Source: Cognatishimia activa (GTDB taxonomy: Bacteria > Pseudomonadota > Alphaproteobacteria > Rhodobacterales > Rhodobacteraceae). From it: a stretch of 64,000 nt of DNA. The stretch is taken from positions 2,914,001-2,978,000 of the forward strand of contig NZ_CP060010.1 of assembly GCF_017798205.1 (NCBI RefSeq). Reading direction: 5' to 3'. Position numbers and translations under genes: made by a program. Below are positions 1 to 10,272 of the stretch, in pieces; position 1 is the first letter of the stretch; the number at the start of each line of letters is the position of its first letter. The notes under the pieces are model-generated. The model worked only from the letters and a program-made list of their open reading frames with translations, made no database searches and was not told the DNA's origin.

Positions 1-1716
1 GCGCTCGGCATAATCGGCCACGGTCTCCATTCCGATCTCTTTCGCAAGACGGATGGTCATCAGGTTCCGGGAGTATTCAATCCCAGTCCGCAGAGGTGTC
101 GGACCATAAAATTTGTCGGACGAGTTTTTCGGCCGCCACAAACCTTCGGGCGTGTCGATTTCAATCGGCGCATCGATAACAATAGTGGCCGGAGAGTACC
201 CACTGTCCAGCGCTGCGGCATAAACGAAAGGTTTGAAGCTAGAGCCCGGCTGGCGCCGTGCCTGAGTCGCGCGGTTGAAAACCGACTGCTCATAGCTGAA
301 CCCACCCTGCATCGCGAGCACGCGCCCGTTGTTTACGTCCATCGCCATAAAGCCACCCTGAACTTCAGACACCTGCCGCAAAGACCAGCGTTCAAAGTTG
401 CCATCCTCATCTTTGACTTCGCGCACCAGAACCACTTCGCCTTCGCGCAGAAGGTCGCCAGCGACTTTGGCTTTCGGGCCGAGTTCATCGTCCTCAAGCT
501 GCTTGCGCGCCCAGGTCACATCGGCTGGGTTGATGAAGTGTCCATCGGCGTCATCCGGGACGCCTTCGATGCCGATACGCGCGTCGCGATTGCCGACAAA
601 AAGCACAACGGCGGGGTGCCATTTTCCGTCAAGATCAATGTCGCGCGGGACTTCAACTTCACGAAGTGCTTCACGCCATGCGGCTTCGTCATTCAGCAGA
701 TCGGTTGAGATGGTTTTACCGGTTCCGCGCCATACACCTTGGTCACGGTCATACTTCTCAAGCGCGTGTCGCAGGGCGGTCGCGGCCACATCTTGAAGCT
801 CTGGATCAAGCGTCGCGCGTACGGCCATGCCACCGGTAAAGAACTCTTCCTCACCAAAATCGCGGCTCAGCTGGCGGCGGATTTCATCGGTGAAATAGTC
901 TCTGGATGGAAGCGCCGAGCGGAAGCTGTCATAGTCACCATTTTGAACTGAAAGTAATGGTTGAGCTACCTCAATTTCATAAACACCTTCAGTGATATAC
1001 CCGTTTTCCTTCATCTCCTTGAGGACGAAGTCACGACGGCTAAGCAGTCTCTCTTTACGACGCACTGGGTGGAACTGCGATGGCGCTTTTGGCATGGACG
1101 CAAGCGTGGCGGCCTCATGCGGCGCAAGCTCTGACAGGGTCTTGTTGAAATAGGTTTGTGCCGCCGCGGCTACCCCATAAGAGTTCTGTCCAAGGAAGAT
1201 CTCGTTCATGTAAAGTTCGAGGATGCTTTCCTTATCCAACGTCTCTTCGATGCGGGTTGCGAGGATGATCTCTTTTATCTTCCGCTCGATCTGACGGTCG
1301 CCAGACAAGAGGAAGTTCTTCATCACCTGCTGGGTGATTGTCGACGCACCGCGCACGTTCTGACCACGGGACCGCACTGCCTCTACAAAGGCCGCAGCGA
1401 TGCCGCGCGCGTCATAGCCATTGTGTTGATAAAAGTTCTTATCCTCGGCCGAAATGAAGGCCTGTTTCACCAGATCGGGGATCTCTTCGGCGGGCACAAA
1501 CAAACGCCGCTCTTTGGCGAATTCATCGATGATACGCCCTTCGCGCGAATAGATCCGGCTGATCGTAGGCGGCTGATACTGCGCCAGAGATTCATGGCTC
1601 GGCAGGTCATAGCTGTAGATATAAAGCACTGCGCCAATGGACAGTGCGACCACAGCGATCCCCATCGTCACGAATGTGAAGATGCCCCCGAAGAAAGAGA
1701 GAATAAATCTTATCAC
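1..1716 (-). CDS. mrcA: Penicillin-binding protein 1A (3' end beyond window)
   Basis: Class A penicillin-binding protein that polymerises and cross-links peptidoglycan at the inner membrane. The visible 572 residues start with a hydrophobic anchor (about residues 2-33). The GT51 glycosyltransferase domain follows, with EDKNFYQHNG near residue 95 and GASTITQQVMKN. The transpeptidase domain carries the catalytic SxxK as GSSFKP near residue 492. The start is taken as GTG at 1716, since it gives the normal short N-terminus before the anchor; the ribosome site is weak. The gene runs off the left edge, so the SxN and KTG motifs cannot be seen. It lies downstream of the amidase gene on the same strand, a common pairing of cell-wall genes. 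Confidence 0.93.
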   Translation of the reverse strand, partial: MIRFILSFFGGIFTFVTMGIAVVALSIGAVLYIYSYDLPSHESLAQYQPPTISRIYSREGRIIDEFAKERRLFVPAEEIPDLVKQAFISAEDKNFYQHNGYDARGIAAAFVEAVRSRGQNVRGASTITQQVMKNFLLSGDRQIERKIKEIILATRIEETLDKESILELYMNEIFLGQNSYGVAAAAQTYFNKTLSELAPHEAATLASMPKAPSQFHPVRRKERLLSRRDFVLKEMKENGYITEGVYEIEVAQPLLSVQNGDYDSFRSALPSRDYFTDEIRRQLSRDFGEEEFFTGGMAVRATLDPELQDVAATALRHALEKYDRDQGVWRGTGKTISTDLLNDEAAWREALREVEVPRDIDLDGKWHPAVVLFVGNRDARIGIEGVPDDADGHFINPADVTWARKQLEDDELGPKAKVAGDLLREGEVVLVREVKDEDGNFERWSLRQVSEVQGGFMAMDVNNGRVLAMQGGFSYEQSVFNRATQARRQPGSSFKPFVYAAALDSGYSPATIVIDAPIEIDTPEGLWRPKNSSDKFYGPTPLRTGIEYSRNLMTIRLAKEIGMETVADYAER

Positions 1717-1814
1717 TTTGAACCCTGGCTTGTTGCTGGTTTTGTATAGCTGTGGATGACAAAGGGGTCAAAACACAACAAGGGGAAAAATCTGCGGTTT
1801 TTCGCGTATATCAG

Positions 1815-3047
1815 TCAGTTGTTCGTGAGATTGCGCGCCGTTTCATCCGCAACCACCCAGGCTTGCAGCCCATCGCGAATGCCATTGGCCAGCGCCTGAC
1901 GCCACGCGGGGTCGGTGATATTGGCGAGGTCTCGTTCCGACGACATAAATCCGATCTCGATCAGAACCGAGGGGATGTCGGCGGCTTTCAGAACCGAAAA
2001 TCCGCCCTGACGGTAAGGATGTTTGTTCAACTCCCCAACCGCGCCCTGCATGCCCAGAACCATCGCTTTCGCCAGTCGCTCGGACCGTGGGGCGGTTTCA
2101 CGGCGGGCGATATCCAAGAGGACTTCGGCCACCTGATCCTCTGTGCCCGTCAAATCGATGCCCGAGAGCACGTCCGATCGGTTGTGACGTTCCGCCAGAT
2201 ACTGGGACGCGGCATCGCTGGCCTCATCAGACAGGGTGTAGACCGTCGCGCCCTGCGCGTAGCCTTCGAGCACCGTGTCTGCGTGCAGCGATATGAAGAT
2301 ATCCGCCGCGACTTCATGGGCGATCGCTACACGACGTTCCAAAGACACAAAAGTGTCTTCTCGCCGCGTGAGAATGATCTCGAAATTGCCAGCCCGGCGC
2401 AGAGTGTCGCGCAATTCACGCGCGAACTGCAGAGTGATCTGCTTTTCCGACCACTCCCCGCGTTCAGCCCCCGGATCAATGCCGCCATGGCCCGGGTCCA
2501 AGACAATTACAGTCGGCGCCCAGTCCGGTTTCGCCTCGCGCTCTTCGCGCGTGATCGCGGCCTCGGGCAGATCCCACCTCGGATCATTGGGCGCGCCGGC
2601 TTTCGCGGCAAAGTCTTCAGCACTCGCGGCCTCCAATCCCACGGACAAAACAACTGGCCCCTGCCCGTCGCCAAGTTTCATTTCAGCGGTTTTGAGCGCC
2701 ATAGGCACGCTCAGGTCCGCGACCATGCGGCTCCACCCCGGTCGATAGGCCCCAACGCGCACATCCGCGATATTCTTGGCCCGATCCAAGGCATCCGCGT
2801 TGACGCCCGTCCAATCGACCTCGCGGAAATCAATCACCAACCGGCGCGGCTCATCCAATGTGAAAATCCGCCAAGGCAGGCCTTGGGACAAAGACAGATC
2901 GATCTGAACCCCACCACGGCGCGCGTCTGTTATGGCGCTGTTAGCCACGTCCACCCGCGCCAACGCCGTGAAATCCTGCGCGAACGCAGGCGCGGCAAGG
3001 CTAACGAGGGCACATAGCCCCAGACAAAAAGATCGAAGTCTGCTCAT
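1815..3047 (-). CDS. amiC: N-acetylmuramoyl-L-alanine amidase with AMIN domain
   Basis: Periplasmic zinc amidase that cleaves the bond between muramic acid and the stem peptide, used in daughter-cell separation. The 410-residue product has a signal peptide (residues 1-23, ending AFA), an AMIN domain (about 30-140) that targets septal peptidoglycan, and an Amidase_3 domain (about 178-400). Visible zinc-site motifs are DPGHGGIDPGA (His187), the following EK and SLHAD (His255). VLIEIGFMSS near the C-terminus carries the catalytic glutamate. It is upstream of mrcA on the same strand with about 100 bases between them. The family call is certain; the AmiC symbol is by domain layout. Confidence 0.93.
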   Translation of the reverse strand: MSRLRSFCLGLCALVSLAAPAFAQDFTALARVDVANSAITDARRGGVQIDLSLSQGLPWRIFTLDEPRRLVIDFREVDWTGVNADALDRAKNIADVRVGAYRPGWSRMVADLSVPMALKTAEMKLGDGQGPVVLSVGLEAASAEDFAAKAGAPNDPRWDLPEAAITREEREAKPDWAPTVIVLDPGHGGIDPGAERGEWSEKQITLQFARELRDTLRRAGNFEIILTRREDTFVSLERRVAIAHEVAADIFISLHADTVLEGYAQGATVYTLSDEASDAASQYLAERHNRSDVLSGIDLTGTEDQVAEVLLDIARRETAPRSERLAKAMVLGMQGAVGELNKHPYRQGGFSVLKAADIPSVLIEIGFMSSERDLANITDPAWRQALANGIRDGLQAWVVADETARNLTNN

Positions 3048-3104
3048 GGTCCAACTCTTTGGTTGTTTCCAAAGAGACTACATCAGACAGGCGGCGCTGA
3101 GAAC

Positions 3105-4256
3105 TTAAAGATGGCCGCGCTCACGCATAAATGTCTCAAACCGCGCCAGACCCTCGGCGATATCGGCGCTTGAACGCGCATAAGAGAAGCGCAGCGTGCT
3201 ATGGCCGCGCTCTGGATCGAAATCCAGACCGGGGGTGACGGCGACTTTCGCCTTCGCAAGGATCTCCGCCGCAAAGGCGCGGCTGTCGTCGGTGAATTCG
3301 CTCACGTCGACATAGACATAAAAGGCCCCATCGGGCGGCGCGAATTTGGTGAAGCCAGCCTTTGGCAGCCCTTCCAGCATCAAACGCCTGTTTTCGCGGT
3401 AAACGGCCATATTGGCTTCAAGCTCGTCCGTCGCATCCATCGCGGCCAGCGCCGCGACCTGCGACACATGCGGCGCGCAGATGAACATATTTTGCGCCAG
3501 CCGTTCCACCGTGCGCACATGATCCTCAGGCACCACCATCCAGCCGATCCGCCAGCCGGTCATCGAGAAGTATTTCGAGAAGGAATTGATCACATAGCAA
3601 TCGTCGGTCAACTCAAGCGCCGTGACGGCTTTGGCCTCATATTCAATGCCATGGTAGATCTCGTCACTGATGAAACTCGCACCCTTGGCATGGGTGGCGT
3701 CAATCAACGCCTGCATCGCGGACCTATCCAGCATCGTCCCCGTTGGATTGGCCGGAGAGGCCACCATCAAGCCCGCGATGTCCAGATCCGCGAAATCATC
3801 CGGCACCGGTTGCAGCCGGTTTTCAGGCGCAGAGCGTAAATCCAAGGGATTGAGCGATAAGGCTTTCAGGATCTGGCGATAGCTCGGGTAGCCCGGCGCT
3901 CCAATGGCGACGGTATCGCCTGCATCAAAGAGCGCCGTAAAGGCCAAAAGAAACGCTGCCGAGCTGCCCGAGGTCACAACGATCCGTTCGGGATTCAGAT
4001 CGACGTTATACCACTCCCCATAAAGCTGCGCGATCCGCGCACGCAACGCGGGCAACCCCAAGGCCACCGTATAGCCCATGGCATCTTTCCGCATGGTCTC
4101 GGCAAGAACGCGCTGAGCGGCCTGAGGCGCGGCGGTGCCGGGCTGGCCGACCTCCATATGGATGATATGCTGTCCTGCGGCCTCTGCCTTGCGGGCGGCC
4201 TCCATGACATCCATCACAATAAAGGGATCAACGGTGCTGCGACTGGACTTACGCAT
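3105..4256 (-). CDS. Class I/II pyridoxal-phosphate aminotransferase
   Basis: Fold type I aminotransferase of 383 residues; the amino donor cannot be told from sequence. Motifs include MEVGQPGTAAP near the N-terminus, ASPANPTGTM, SDEIYHGIEY and the PLP lysine in NSFSKYFSMTGWRIGW, followed by the substrate-carboxylate arginine RFSYAR near the C-terminus. The ATG at 4256 is preceded on its strand by AGAGAGGA at good spacing. The open frame extends 126 codons further upstream, but that part runs through the start of the divergent protease gene and looks like no known protein. The start codon overlaps a candidate start of that divergent gene. Confidence 0.9.
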   Translation of the reverse strand: MRKSSRSTVDPFIVMDVMEAARKAEAAGQHIIHMEVGQPGTAAPQAAQRVLAETMRKDAMGYTVALGLPALRARIAQLYGEWYNVDLNPERIVVTSGSSAAFLLAFTALFDAGDTVAIGAPGYPSYRQILKALSLNPLDLRSAPENRLQPVPDDFADLDIAGLMVASPANPTGTMLDRSAMQALIDATHAKGASFISDEIYHGIEYEAKAVTALELTDDCYVINSFSKYFSMTGWRIGWMVVPEDHVRTVERLAQNMFICAPHVSQVAALAAMDATDELEANMAVYRENRRLMLEGLPKAGFTKFAPPDGAFYVYVDVSEFTDDSRAFAAEILAKAKVAVTPGLDFDPERGHSTLRFSYARSSADIAEGLARFETFMRERGHL

Positions 4257-5640
4257 GAAATTCCTCTCTGGTACGCCCATGATCTTTGAGCCTTTTCTGA
4301 CCAAAGCGTCAACACGCTTGACCATCTTCGCGAGCATTTTCCTTGCGGCCTTGACCTTTGTGATGGTGACGGCCCCTGCCCGCGCGGCCACGATCATTCG
4401 CGATCCCGATATCGAGTACTCGCTGGCCCAGCTTGCCAAACCCATTCTTGCGGCGGCAGGGCTTGGCAGCAACGTGCGCGTCTTGGTGATCGACGACAAC
4501 AAACTGAATGCCTTCGTGGTGGATAACCGCCACATATTCTTGCACTCAGGCCTAATCTTGAAAACCGACAACGCCGCGATGTTGCAGGCGGTGATCGCGC
4601 ATGAGGCTGCCCATATCGCGAATGGCCATATCACCCGCCGGATGCAGAACTTTGGCTCTGCGCGGACAGCGGCGAGCCTTGGCAGCGTGCTTGCGGCCGT
4701 TGCGGGTGCAGCGGCAGGTAATCCTGAGCTGGGCGTTGGCCTCGCGCTGGGCGTAAACTCTTCTGCGCAAAGGAACTTTCTGGCCCATACCCGCGCTGAA
4801 GAAGCCTCTGCCGATAAATCCGCGCTGCGCTATATGAAAGCCGCGCGGGTCAATACGCAGGGCACAATTGACGTGCTGGAGCTCTTTGAAGGTCAGGAAC
4901 TCCTGAATACATCGCGCCAAGACCCCTATGTGCGCAGCCACCCGCTGACCCGAGACCGGATCCGCGCCGCGAAAGCTGGCGCGCAAGCGCTTGTGCAGGA
5001 CGGTGATGAGGACGCAACCGCGCAATATTGGTTTGGTCGCGCTAAGGGCAAGCTGTCGGCCTTTGAACGCCCGCCGAAATGGACAAAGCGCACGCTGAAA
5101 ACCAGCCCAAGCAAAGACGTGCGCCTGATGCGCGAGGCGATCATGTATCATCGCCAATCGCAGAAATCCAAAGCCATCGCCGCGTTGGACCAAGCGATTG
5201 CCATGCGGCCCCGAGATCCGTTCCTTTATGAGCTCAAGGGTCAGATCCTGATTGAAAGCCGCGATCAGCAAGGGGCCTTGCGTGCCTATAAACGCGCGGC
5301 AGACCTGGCCCCGAACAATTCTCTTTGCCTGGGGGGCTATGGGCGCGCGCTCTTGTCCCTTAAGCGCTATAAAGAAGCGCGTGCTGTCCTTGAAAAAGCC
5401 CGCAGCATTGATTTCCGGGATTCCCGCGTGTTGCGCGATCTGGGGGCGGCCTATGCGGCGCTGGGCAATCGAGGCATGGCGGCGGTCGCGACAGCAGAAC
5501 GCTATGCCTTGCAAGGCCGTATGAAAGACGCGGGCATCCATGCCAAACGCGCTGTCGGCCTTTTACCTCAAGGTTCTGCTGGCTGGCGTCGTGCGGATGA
5601 TATATTGCTGGCCGCAAAGCGCGCGGCGCGAAAGAAATAA
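4255..5640 (+). CDS. M48 family metalloprotease with TPR repeats (BepA/YfgC-like)
   Basis: Periplasmic zinc protease probably involved in outer-membrane protein quality control, as E. coli BepA is. Counting from 4255, residues 1-44 form a signal peptide ending APARA, HEAAH (116-120) supplies two zinc histidines and the catalytic glutamate, and AEEASAD (181-187) supplies the third ligand. The C-terminal half has several TPR-like helices (KAIAALDQAIAMRPRD, GALRAYKRAADLAPN). The start is uncertain: ATG 4255 overlaps the divergent gene's start codon, while ATG 4279 would leave a 36-residue signal peptide; neither has a strong ribosome site. The dsbA-like gene follows 11 bases downstream. Confidence 0.9.
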   Translation: MKFLSGTPMIFEPFLTKASTRLTIFASIFLAALTFVMVTAPARAATIIRDPDIEYSLAQLAKPILAAAGLGSNVRVLVIDDNKLNAFVVDNRHIFLHSGLILKTDNAAMLQAVIAHEAAHIANGHITRRMQNFGSARTAASLGSVLAAVAGAAAGNPELGVGLALGVNSSAQRNFLAHTRAEEASADKSALRYMKAARVNTQGTIDVLELFEGQELLNTSRQDPYVRSHPLTRDRIRAAKAGAQALVQDGDEDATAQYWFGRAKGKLSAFERPPKWTKRTLKTSPSKDVRLMREAIMYHRQSQKSKAIAALDQAIAMRPRDPFLYELKGQILIESRDQQGALRAYKRAADLAPNNSLCLGGYGRALLSLKRYKEARAVLEKARSIDFRDSRVLRDLGAAYAALGNRGMAAVATAERYALQGRMKDAGIHAKRAVGLLPQGSAGWRRADDILLAAKRAARKK

Positions 5641-5651
5641 CGGAGAGATAC

Positions 5652-6425
5652 GTGAAAAACGCCCTTCTGGCCGGCCTGGCCGTTGCCACTTTGCTTTTGG
5701 CCGCTGCGGTCTATTCCACGCGTGGACAGGACGCACCGAATTTCGATCTGGCAAGCCTAAGTGCGGACGAGAAAACCGCGCTTCGCGGCGAAATTCGCGC
5801 CTATCTCTTGGACAATCCCGAAGTGATCTTCGAAGCCGTCGACATCGCGGAATCCCGTCAGGCCGAAGCGCAAGCGCAACAGGATGTGACGCTGGTGTCT
5901 GTCAACGCCGAAGACATCTTTAACGACGGCTACAGCTGGATCGGCGGCAACCCAGAGGGCGATATCACGCTGGTGGAGTTCGTCGATTACCGCTGCAGCT
6001 ATTGCCGTCGTGCCCATGATGATGTGGCAGAGCTGGTCAAGACCGATGGCAACATCCGCTTGATTATGAAGGAATTTCCAATCCTTGGCGAAGATTCCCT
6101 GCGCAGCTCGCAATTCGCGATTGCGGTGAAACAGATCGCGGGAGACGACTCCTACAAAGCCGCCCATGATGCTCTGATCACCATGCGGTCGGCTGCTAAC
6201 GAAGTCTCCCTCTCCCGCCTTGCCACCACGCTTGGCCTCGACGCGACCCAAATCCTTGCGCATATGAACAGCGACGCCGTACGCGAAGAGATCGCCACAA
6301 CCCGCGCACTGGCACAACGCCTTCAAATCTCGGGCACACCAAGCTTTGTCATGCAAGACGAGCTTCTGCGCGGCTACGTGCCTTTGGAAGGTATGCAGCA
6401 GATGGTCGCTGGGAAACGCGGCTGA
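5652..6425 (+). CDS. DsbA-family thiol:disulfide oxidoreductase
   Basis: Periplasmic thioredoxin-fold protein of 257 residues that makes or isomerises disulfides. A signal peptide or anchor (residues 1-24) is followed by a Com1-type N-terminal helical segment, then the thioredoxin-like domain with the redox pair CSYC (Cys115 and Cys118) and the cis-proline loop SGTPSFV near residue 232. The start is GTG with GGAGAG just upstream. It probably forms an operon with the preceding protease, giving a pair of envelope-protein maturation functions. Its stop abuts the stop of the convergent ispG with no gap. Confidence 0.9.
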   Translation: MKNALLAGLAVATLLLAAAVYSTRGQDAPNFDLASLSADEKTALRGEIRAYLLDNPEVIFEAVDIAESRQAEAQAQQDVTLVSVNAEDIFNDGYSWIGGNPEGDITLVEFVDYRCSYCRRAHDDVAELVKTDGNIRLIMKEFPILGEDSLRSSQFAIAVKQIAGDDSYKAAHDALITMRSAANEVSLSRLATTLGLDATQILAHMNSDAVREEIATTRALAQRLQISGTPSFVMQDELLRGYVPLEGMQQMVAGKRG

Positions 6426-7547
6426 TTAAGCGTCTTCTGCCTTGGCCGCCTCAAGCTCGGCGGCCTTGGTTTCGACCTGCTCGACGATGTGATCGATCAT
6501 CTTGTCGTTGTCCATTTTGTGGCTTTGCTTGCCCGCCAGATAAACCATTCCCGATCCAGCCCCGCCGCCGGTAAAGCCGACATCAGTCATCAAGGCCTCA
6601 CCCGGCCCGTTCACCACGCAACCGATGATCGACAGGCTCATCGGGGTTTTCACGTGCTCCAGACGTTTTTCCAGCGCCTCAACGGTTTTTATCACGTCAA
6701 AACCTTGCCGCGCGCAGCTTGGGCAAGAGATGATATTCACCCCGCGATGGCGCAGGCCCAACGATTTGAGGATCTCAAACCCGACTTTAACCTCTTCGAC
6801 CGGATCCGCCGAGAGGCTCACGCGAAGCGTGTCGCCAATGCCCATCCACAAGAGTTGCCCCAGACCAATCGCAGATTTGATCGTACCAGACACAAAGCCC
6901 CCCGCCTCGGTGATCCCAAGGTGGATCGGCGCGTCGGTCGCGTCCGCCAGCATCTGATAGGCGGCTGAAGACATAAAGACGTCAGAGGCTTTCACCGAGA
7001 TCTTGAACTCGTGAAAATCGTTATCTTGCAGGATCTTAATGTGGTCGAGACCAGATTCCAGCATCGCATCGGGGCAAGGCTCGCCGTATTTGTCGAGCAG
7101 ATGTTTTTCGAGCGACCCACCATTCACACCAATGCGGATCGAGCAGTTATGATCCCGCGCGGCCTTGATGACTTCTTTGACGCGCGCCTCATCGCCGATG
7201 TTACCCGGGTTGATCCGTAAACAGGCAGCTCCAGCCTCTGCTGCTTCAATCCCGCGTTTATAGTGGAAATGGATATCGGCCACGATGGGCACCGGGCTCT
7301 CTCGGCAGATTTCTTTCAGCGCTTTAGAGCTGTCCACATCAGGCACCGAGACCCGCACGATGTCAGCCCCCGCATCCGCCGCCGCCAACACCTGTTTGAT
7401 CGTGGCCGAGGCATCAGAGGTGATCGTATTCGTCATGGTCTGAACCGCGATCGGAGCGTCTCCGCCGACAGGCACATTGCCCACCATGATCTGACGGGAC
7501 TTGCGACGCTCAATCGTGCGCCAGGGGCGGATGTGGTTCAGGGACAT
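6426..7547 (-). CDS. ispG: 4-hydroxy-3-methylbut-2-en-1-yl diphosphate synthase (flavodoxin)
   Basis: Cytosolic [4Fe-4S] enzyme of the MEP isoprenoid pathway that reduces methylerythritol cyclodiphosphate to HMBPP. The 373 residues show the TIM-barrel start ([26 protein letters not shown]) and the cluster-binding region near the C-terminus: [10 protein letters not shown] provides two cysteines, and [10 protein letters not shown] provides the third with the ligand glutamate. Length is usual for the family. It ends immediately beside the stop of the dsbA-like gene. Isoprenoid supply here would serve quinones, undecaprenyl phosphate and any carotenoids. Confidence 0.96.
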   Translation of the reverse strand: MSLNHIRPWRTIERRKSRQIMVGNVPVGGDAPIAVQTMTNTITSDASATIKQVLAAADAGADIVRVSVPDVDSSKALKEICRESPVPIVADIHFHYKRGIEAAEAGAACLRINPGNIGDEARVKEVIKAARDHNCSIRIGVNGGSLEKHLLDKYGEPCPDAMLESGLDHIKILQDNDFHEFKISVKASDVFMSSAAYQMLADATDAPIHLGITEAGGFVSGTIKSAIGLGQLLWMGIGDTLRVSLSADPVEEVKVGFEILKSLGLRHRGVNIISCPSCARQGFDVIKTVEALEKRLEHVKTPMSLSIIGCVVNGPGEALMTDVGFTGGGAGSGMVYLAGKQSHKMDNDKMIDHIVEQVETKAAELEAAKAEDA

Positions 7548-7654
7548 GGGTCAATCACTCAACGCTGTGCTCGTTGAAGCATATGTAGTCTTGCGCACGC
7601 AAAGGAGCAATGCGCGCGGGTGTGAATTTACAAAGCTTGCGTGGATTTGTCCCG

Positions 7655-8848
7655 TTACTCGGAAACGGTCAGCTCGCCCGGAGGCGTGATCAGCGAGGCA
7701 ACACGCGCCAGTTCAGGATCCGCTGTCAAATCGGCGATCTGATAGGTCTGCGTGATCGCGTCCACATCCAACGCCACATCACGTTCGACGGTTGAGCCCT
7801 GACCTACCGGACCATAGATCTCTCCGTCGACGCGGATGTAGACATAGCCCGACATCCCCGCGACCTTCAAAACCGGTGCGGTTTCGGACGCTGGCAACAG
7901 AACTTCTCCGCCAGAATTCAGTGTGTTTTCAAACACAACCGAACCATCGGCGGCTTTGATGCTGAGCCAAGATGGACGCACCGCAAAAAGCACCACCTCA
8001 GGTGGCGTGTCTTCGACAACCTGCGGGACGGCTGGCGCTTCGGGCTGATAAAGATCCGCGGTCGCCAGAACGGTGGCTTCTGGCGTGAACGCGCCGACCG
8101 ATTGCGGGTTCAGCGTGGAAATCGGCGCATCGCGCGCGACAAGGACCGGCACATCCAAGGCTTGCGGACGATACAGGCGGTCCAGATCCTGCGCAGGCGG
8201 GTTGAACACGCCCGAGGCCTCCGCCATCGAGAAGCTTTCTTCTTCGCGTGCCGAGGTCAGTGGATCCAGATCGGAAAGCACCACAGGTGTTTGCTCTACC
8301 GGAACAATGCGCACCTGTTGGATTTCATTCACAACACTGACGCCGCCATAGCCAACACCCGCGATCAACGCGAGCAGAACGAGGCTGGAGGCAATCGCAC
8401 GCGGCTCAAGATTGGCCAACATGCTTTCTTTTTCGGGCAGGTACGGGCCTTTGGAGCCTTTGAACGGATCAGGATTGGCCTGAGAGATCACGGTCGCCTC
8501 AGACTTTCGCATGGTCGAGGCCTCAGCCGCCATACCATGAGCCGTCTGGAACCCGCTTTCCTGGCAGAATTTGTCGAAGGTCTCTTCCGGGTTCATGCCA
8601 AGGTAACGTGCGTAGGACCGCACATAACCAGCAATAAAGCCCGGCGTCTCGAACGCCGAGGGATCCGCATTTTCGATGGCTGATATATACGACGCGCGAA
8701 TTCGCAATTCGCGCTGCACATCCAATAGCGACTTGCCTAAGGTCGCCCGTTCTCCGCGCATCAGGTCCCCAAGACTGACGTCATAGTCGTCAAAGCCTTT
8801 CGGGCCTGTGTCCACTTCAACGGTTTTGCGCTTTTTGCGCCCGATCAT
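7655..8848 (-). CDS. RodZ-like helix-turn-helix membrane protein (DUF4115)
   Basis: Bitopic protein of 397 residues of the RodZ type, which links MreB-type cytoskeleton to the cell-shape machinery. A cytoplasmic HTH_25 domain (about 25-100; SLLDVQRELRIRASYISAIE) is followed by a linker, one transmembrane segment (about 151-174) and a periplasmic DUF4115 domain (about 290-380, WLSIKAADGSVVFENTL). It sits upstream of ispG on the same strand, as rodZ often does across Proteobacteria. The 107-base gap means separate expression cannot be excluded. A role in transcription is less likely, since this HTH type in RodZ binds MreB rather than DNA. Confidence 0.85.
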   Translation of the reverse strand: MIGRKKRKTVEVDTGPKGFDDYDVSLGDLMRGERATLGKSLLDVQRELRIRASYISAIENADPSAFETPGFIAGYVRSYARYLGMNPEETFDKFCQESGFQTAHGMAAEASTMRKSEATVISQANPDPFKGSKGPYLPEKESMLANLEPRAIASSLVLLALIAGVGYGGVSVVNEIQQVRIVPVEQTPVVLSDLDPLTSAREEESFSMAEASGVFNPPAQDLDRLYRPQALDVPVLVARDAPISTLNPQSVGAFTPEATVLATADLYQPEAPAVPQVVEDTPPEVVLFAVRPSWLSIKAADGSVVFENTLNSGGEVLLPASETAPVLKVAGMSGYVYIRVDGEIYGPVGQGSTVERDVALDVDAITQTYQIADLTADPELARVASLITPPGELTVSE

Positions 8849-8964
8849 TGCTTTACGTGCCTCACTGCCAAAACGGGCTCGAATTTGTTACCCCGATTCG
8901 AGCTGCCCCCATTCATTGTGCCTAAGGTAACACAGTGCAACAATATTTGCGAGTTTTGTGAGAT

Positions 8965-10188
8965 TTAGCCCGCGAGCTCGGCACGATTCAGCGCACAATG
9001 CGACCAAAGTTCGTCCATTGCGTGTACGAGTGCGTTAATTTCGCCCGGACCATGCACAGGAGACGGCGTAAAGCGCAGACGCTCGGTGCCGCGTGGAACG
9101 GTCGGGAAGTTGATCGGCTGAACGTAGATCCCATGATCCTCTAGCAGTTTGTCGCTGAGAACCTTTGTGTGGACCGGATTGCCAACCATCACCGGAACAA
9201 TATGGGTGCCATGATCGATGATCGGCAGGCCCAATCCCTTGAGGCGCAGCTTCAGAACTTTGGCAGCCGCTTGGTGACGGTCGCGCAGGTCTTGGTCTTG
9301 CTTCAGATGCGCAACCGAGGCCGCAGCGCCAGCGGCGACCACAGGTGGCAGGCTTGTCGTAAAGATAAAGCCCGGCGCATAGGAGCGCACCGCGTCACAC
9401 ATCTTTGCGCTCGCCGCGATATAGCCGCCCTGTACACCAAAGGCTTTGCCCAAAGTGCCGTTGATAATGTCCAGACGATCGGTCAGTTGATCCCGTTCGC
9501 TAATGCCGCCGCCGCGTGGACCGTAAAGGCCAACCGCATGAACCTCATCCAGATAGGTCAGCGCACCGAATTCATCGGCCACATCACACAGCGCCTCAAT
9601 CGGGCCAATGTCGCCGTCCATGGAATAGACGGATTCAAAGGCTACCAGTTTCGGCGCTTTTGGATCATCTGCGGCCATCAGCTCACGCAGATGCTCTGGG
9701 TCATTGTGACGGAACACACGCTTGGCGCCACCGTTGCGGCGGATGCCTTCAATCATAGAGGCGTGGTTCAGGTTGTCCGAATAGATAATCAGCCCTGGAA
9801 AGAGCTTAGGCAGCGTTGAAAGCGTCGCATCATTGGCGATATAGGCGCTGGTAAAGAGCAGCGCGTCTTCTTTTTGGTGAAGATCCGCCAGCTCAGCCTC
9901 GAGCCGTTTGTGATAAACTGTGGTGCCGGAAATATTCCGTGTGCCGCCAGAACCCGCGCCCGTTGCATCCAGCGCCTCATGCATCGCCTCAAGCACAACC
10001 GGATGTTGGCCCATACCCAGATAGTCATTGCCACACCAAACAGTGATTTCCTGCTTGGTGCCATCTGGCTTGTTCCAGATCGCCTTAGGGAAATGACCCT
10101 TGGTGCGTTCGATATCAATAAAGGTACGATACCGGCCTTCGTCATGAAGGTTTGTCAGGGCTTGGTCGAGCGCAGCGGAAAAATCCAC
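8965..10188 (-). CDS. hemA: 5-aminolevulinate synthase
   Basis: PLP enzyme that condenses glycine with succinyl-CoA to 5-aminolevulinate, the first step of tetrapyrrole synthesis in alphaproteobacteria (C4 route). The 407 residues show [23 protein letters not shown], the [10 protein letters not shown] aspartate and the PLP lysine in GTLGKAFG (Lys248). The start is GTG at 10188 with a strong GGAGGAT ribosome site. Upstream lies an AT-rich intergenic region with a perfect palindrome (10273-10290) that may be an operator. Rhodobacteraceae often have a second isozyme, which is not in this window. Confidence 0.96.
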   Translation of the reverse strand: MDFSAALDQALTNLHDEGRYRTFIDIERTKGHFPKAIWNKPDGTKQEITVWCGNDYLGMGQHPVVLEAMHEALDATGAGSGGTRNISGTTVYHKRLEAELADLHQKEDALLFTSAYIANDATLSTLPKLFPGLIIYSDNLNHASMIEGIRRNGGAKRVFRHNDPEHLRELMAADDPKAPKLVAFESVYSMDGDIGPIEALCDVADEFGALTYLDEVHAVGLYGPRGGGISERDQLTDRLDIINGTLGKAFGVQGGYIAASAKMCDAVRSYAPGFIFTTSLPPVVAAGAAASVAHLKQDQDLRDRHQAAAKVLKLRLKGLGLPIIDHGTHIVPVMVGNPVHTKVLSDKLLEDHGIYVQPINFPTVPRGTERLRFTPSPVHGPGEINALVHAMDELWSHCALNRAELAG

Positions 10189-10272
10189 GGGCTATCCTCC
10201 GATATGCTGGCTGTGCAGCTTGCGTTTCCAAGGACTTCTACGCGAAACCCGAGGCATTTTAAATAGGCATTC

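Noticed and set aside
1752-3017. 421-codon plus-strand open frame opposite the amidase
   Set aside because: Shadow of a well-supported zinc amidase gene.
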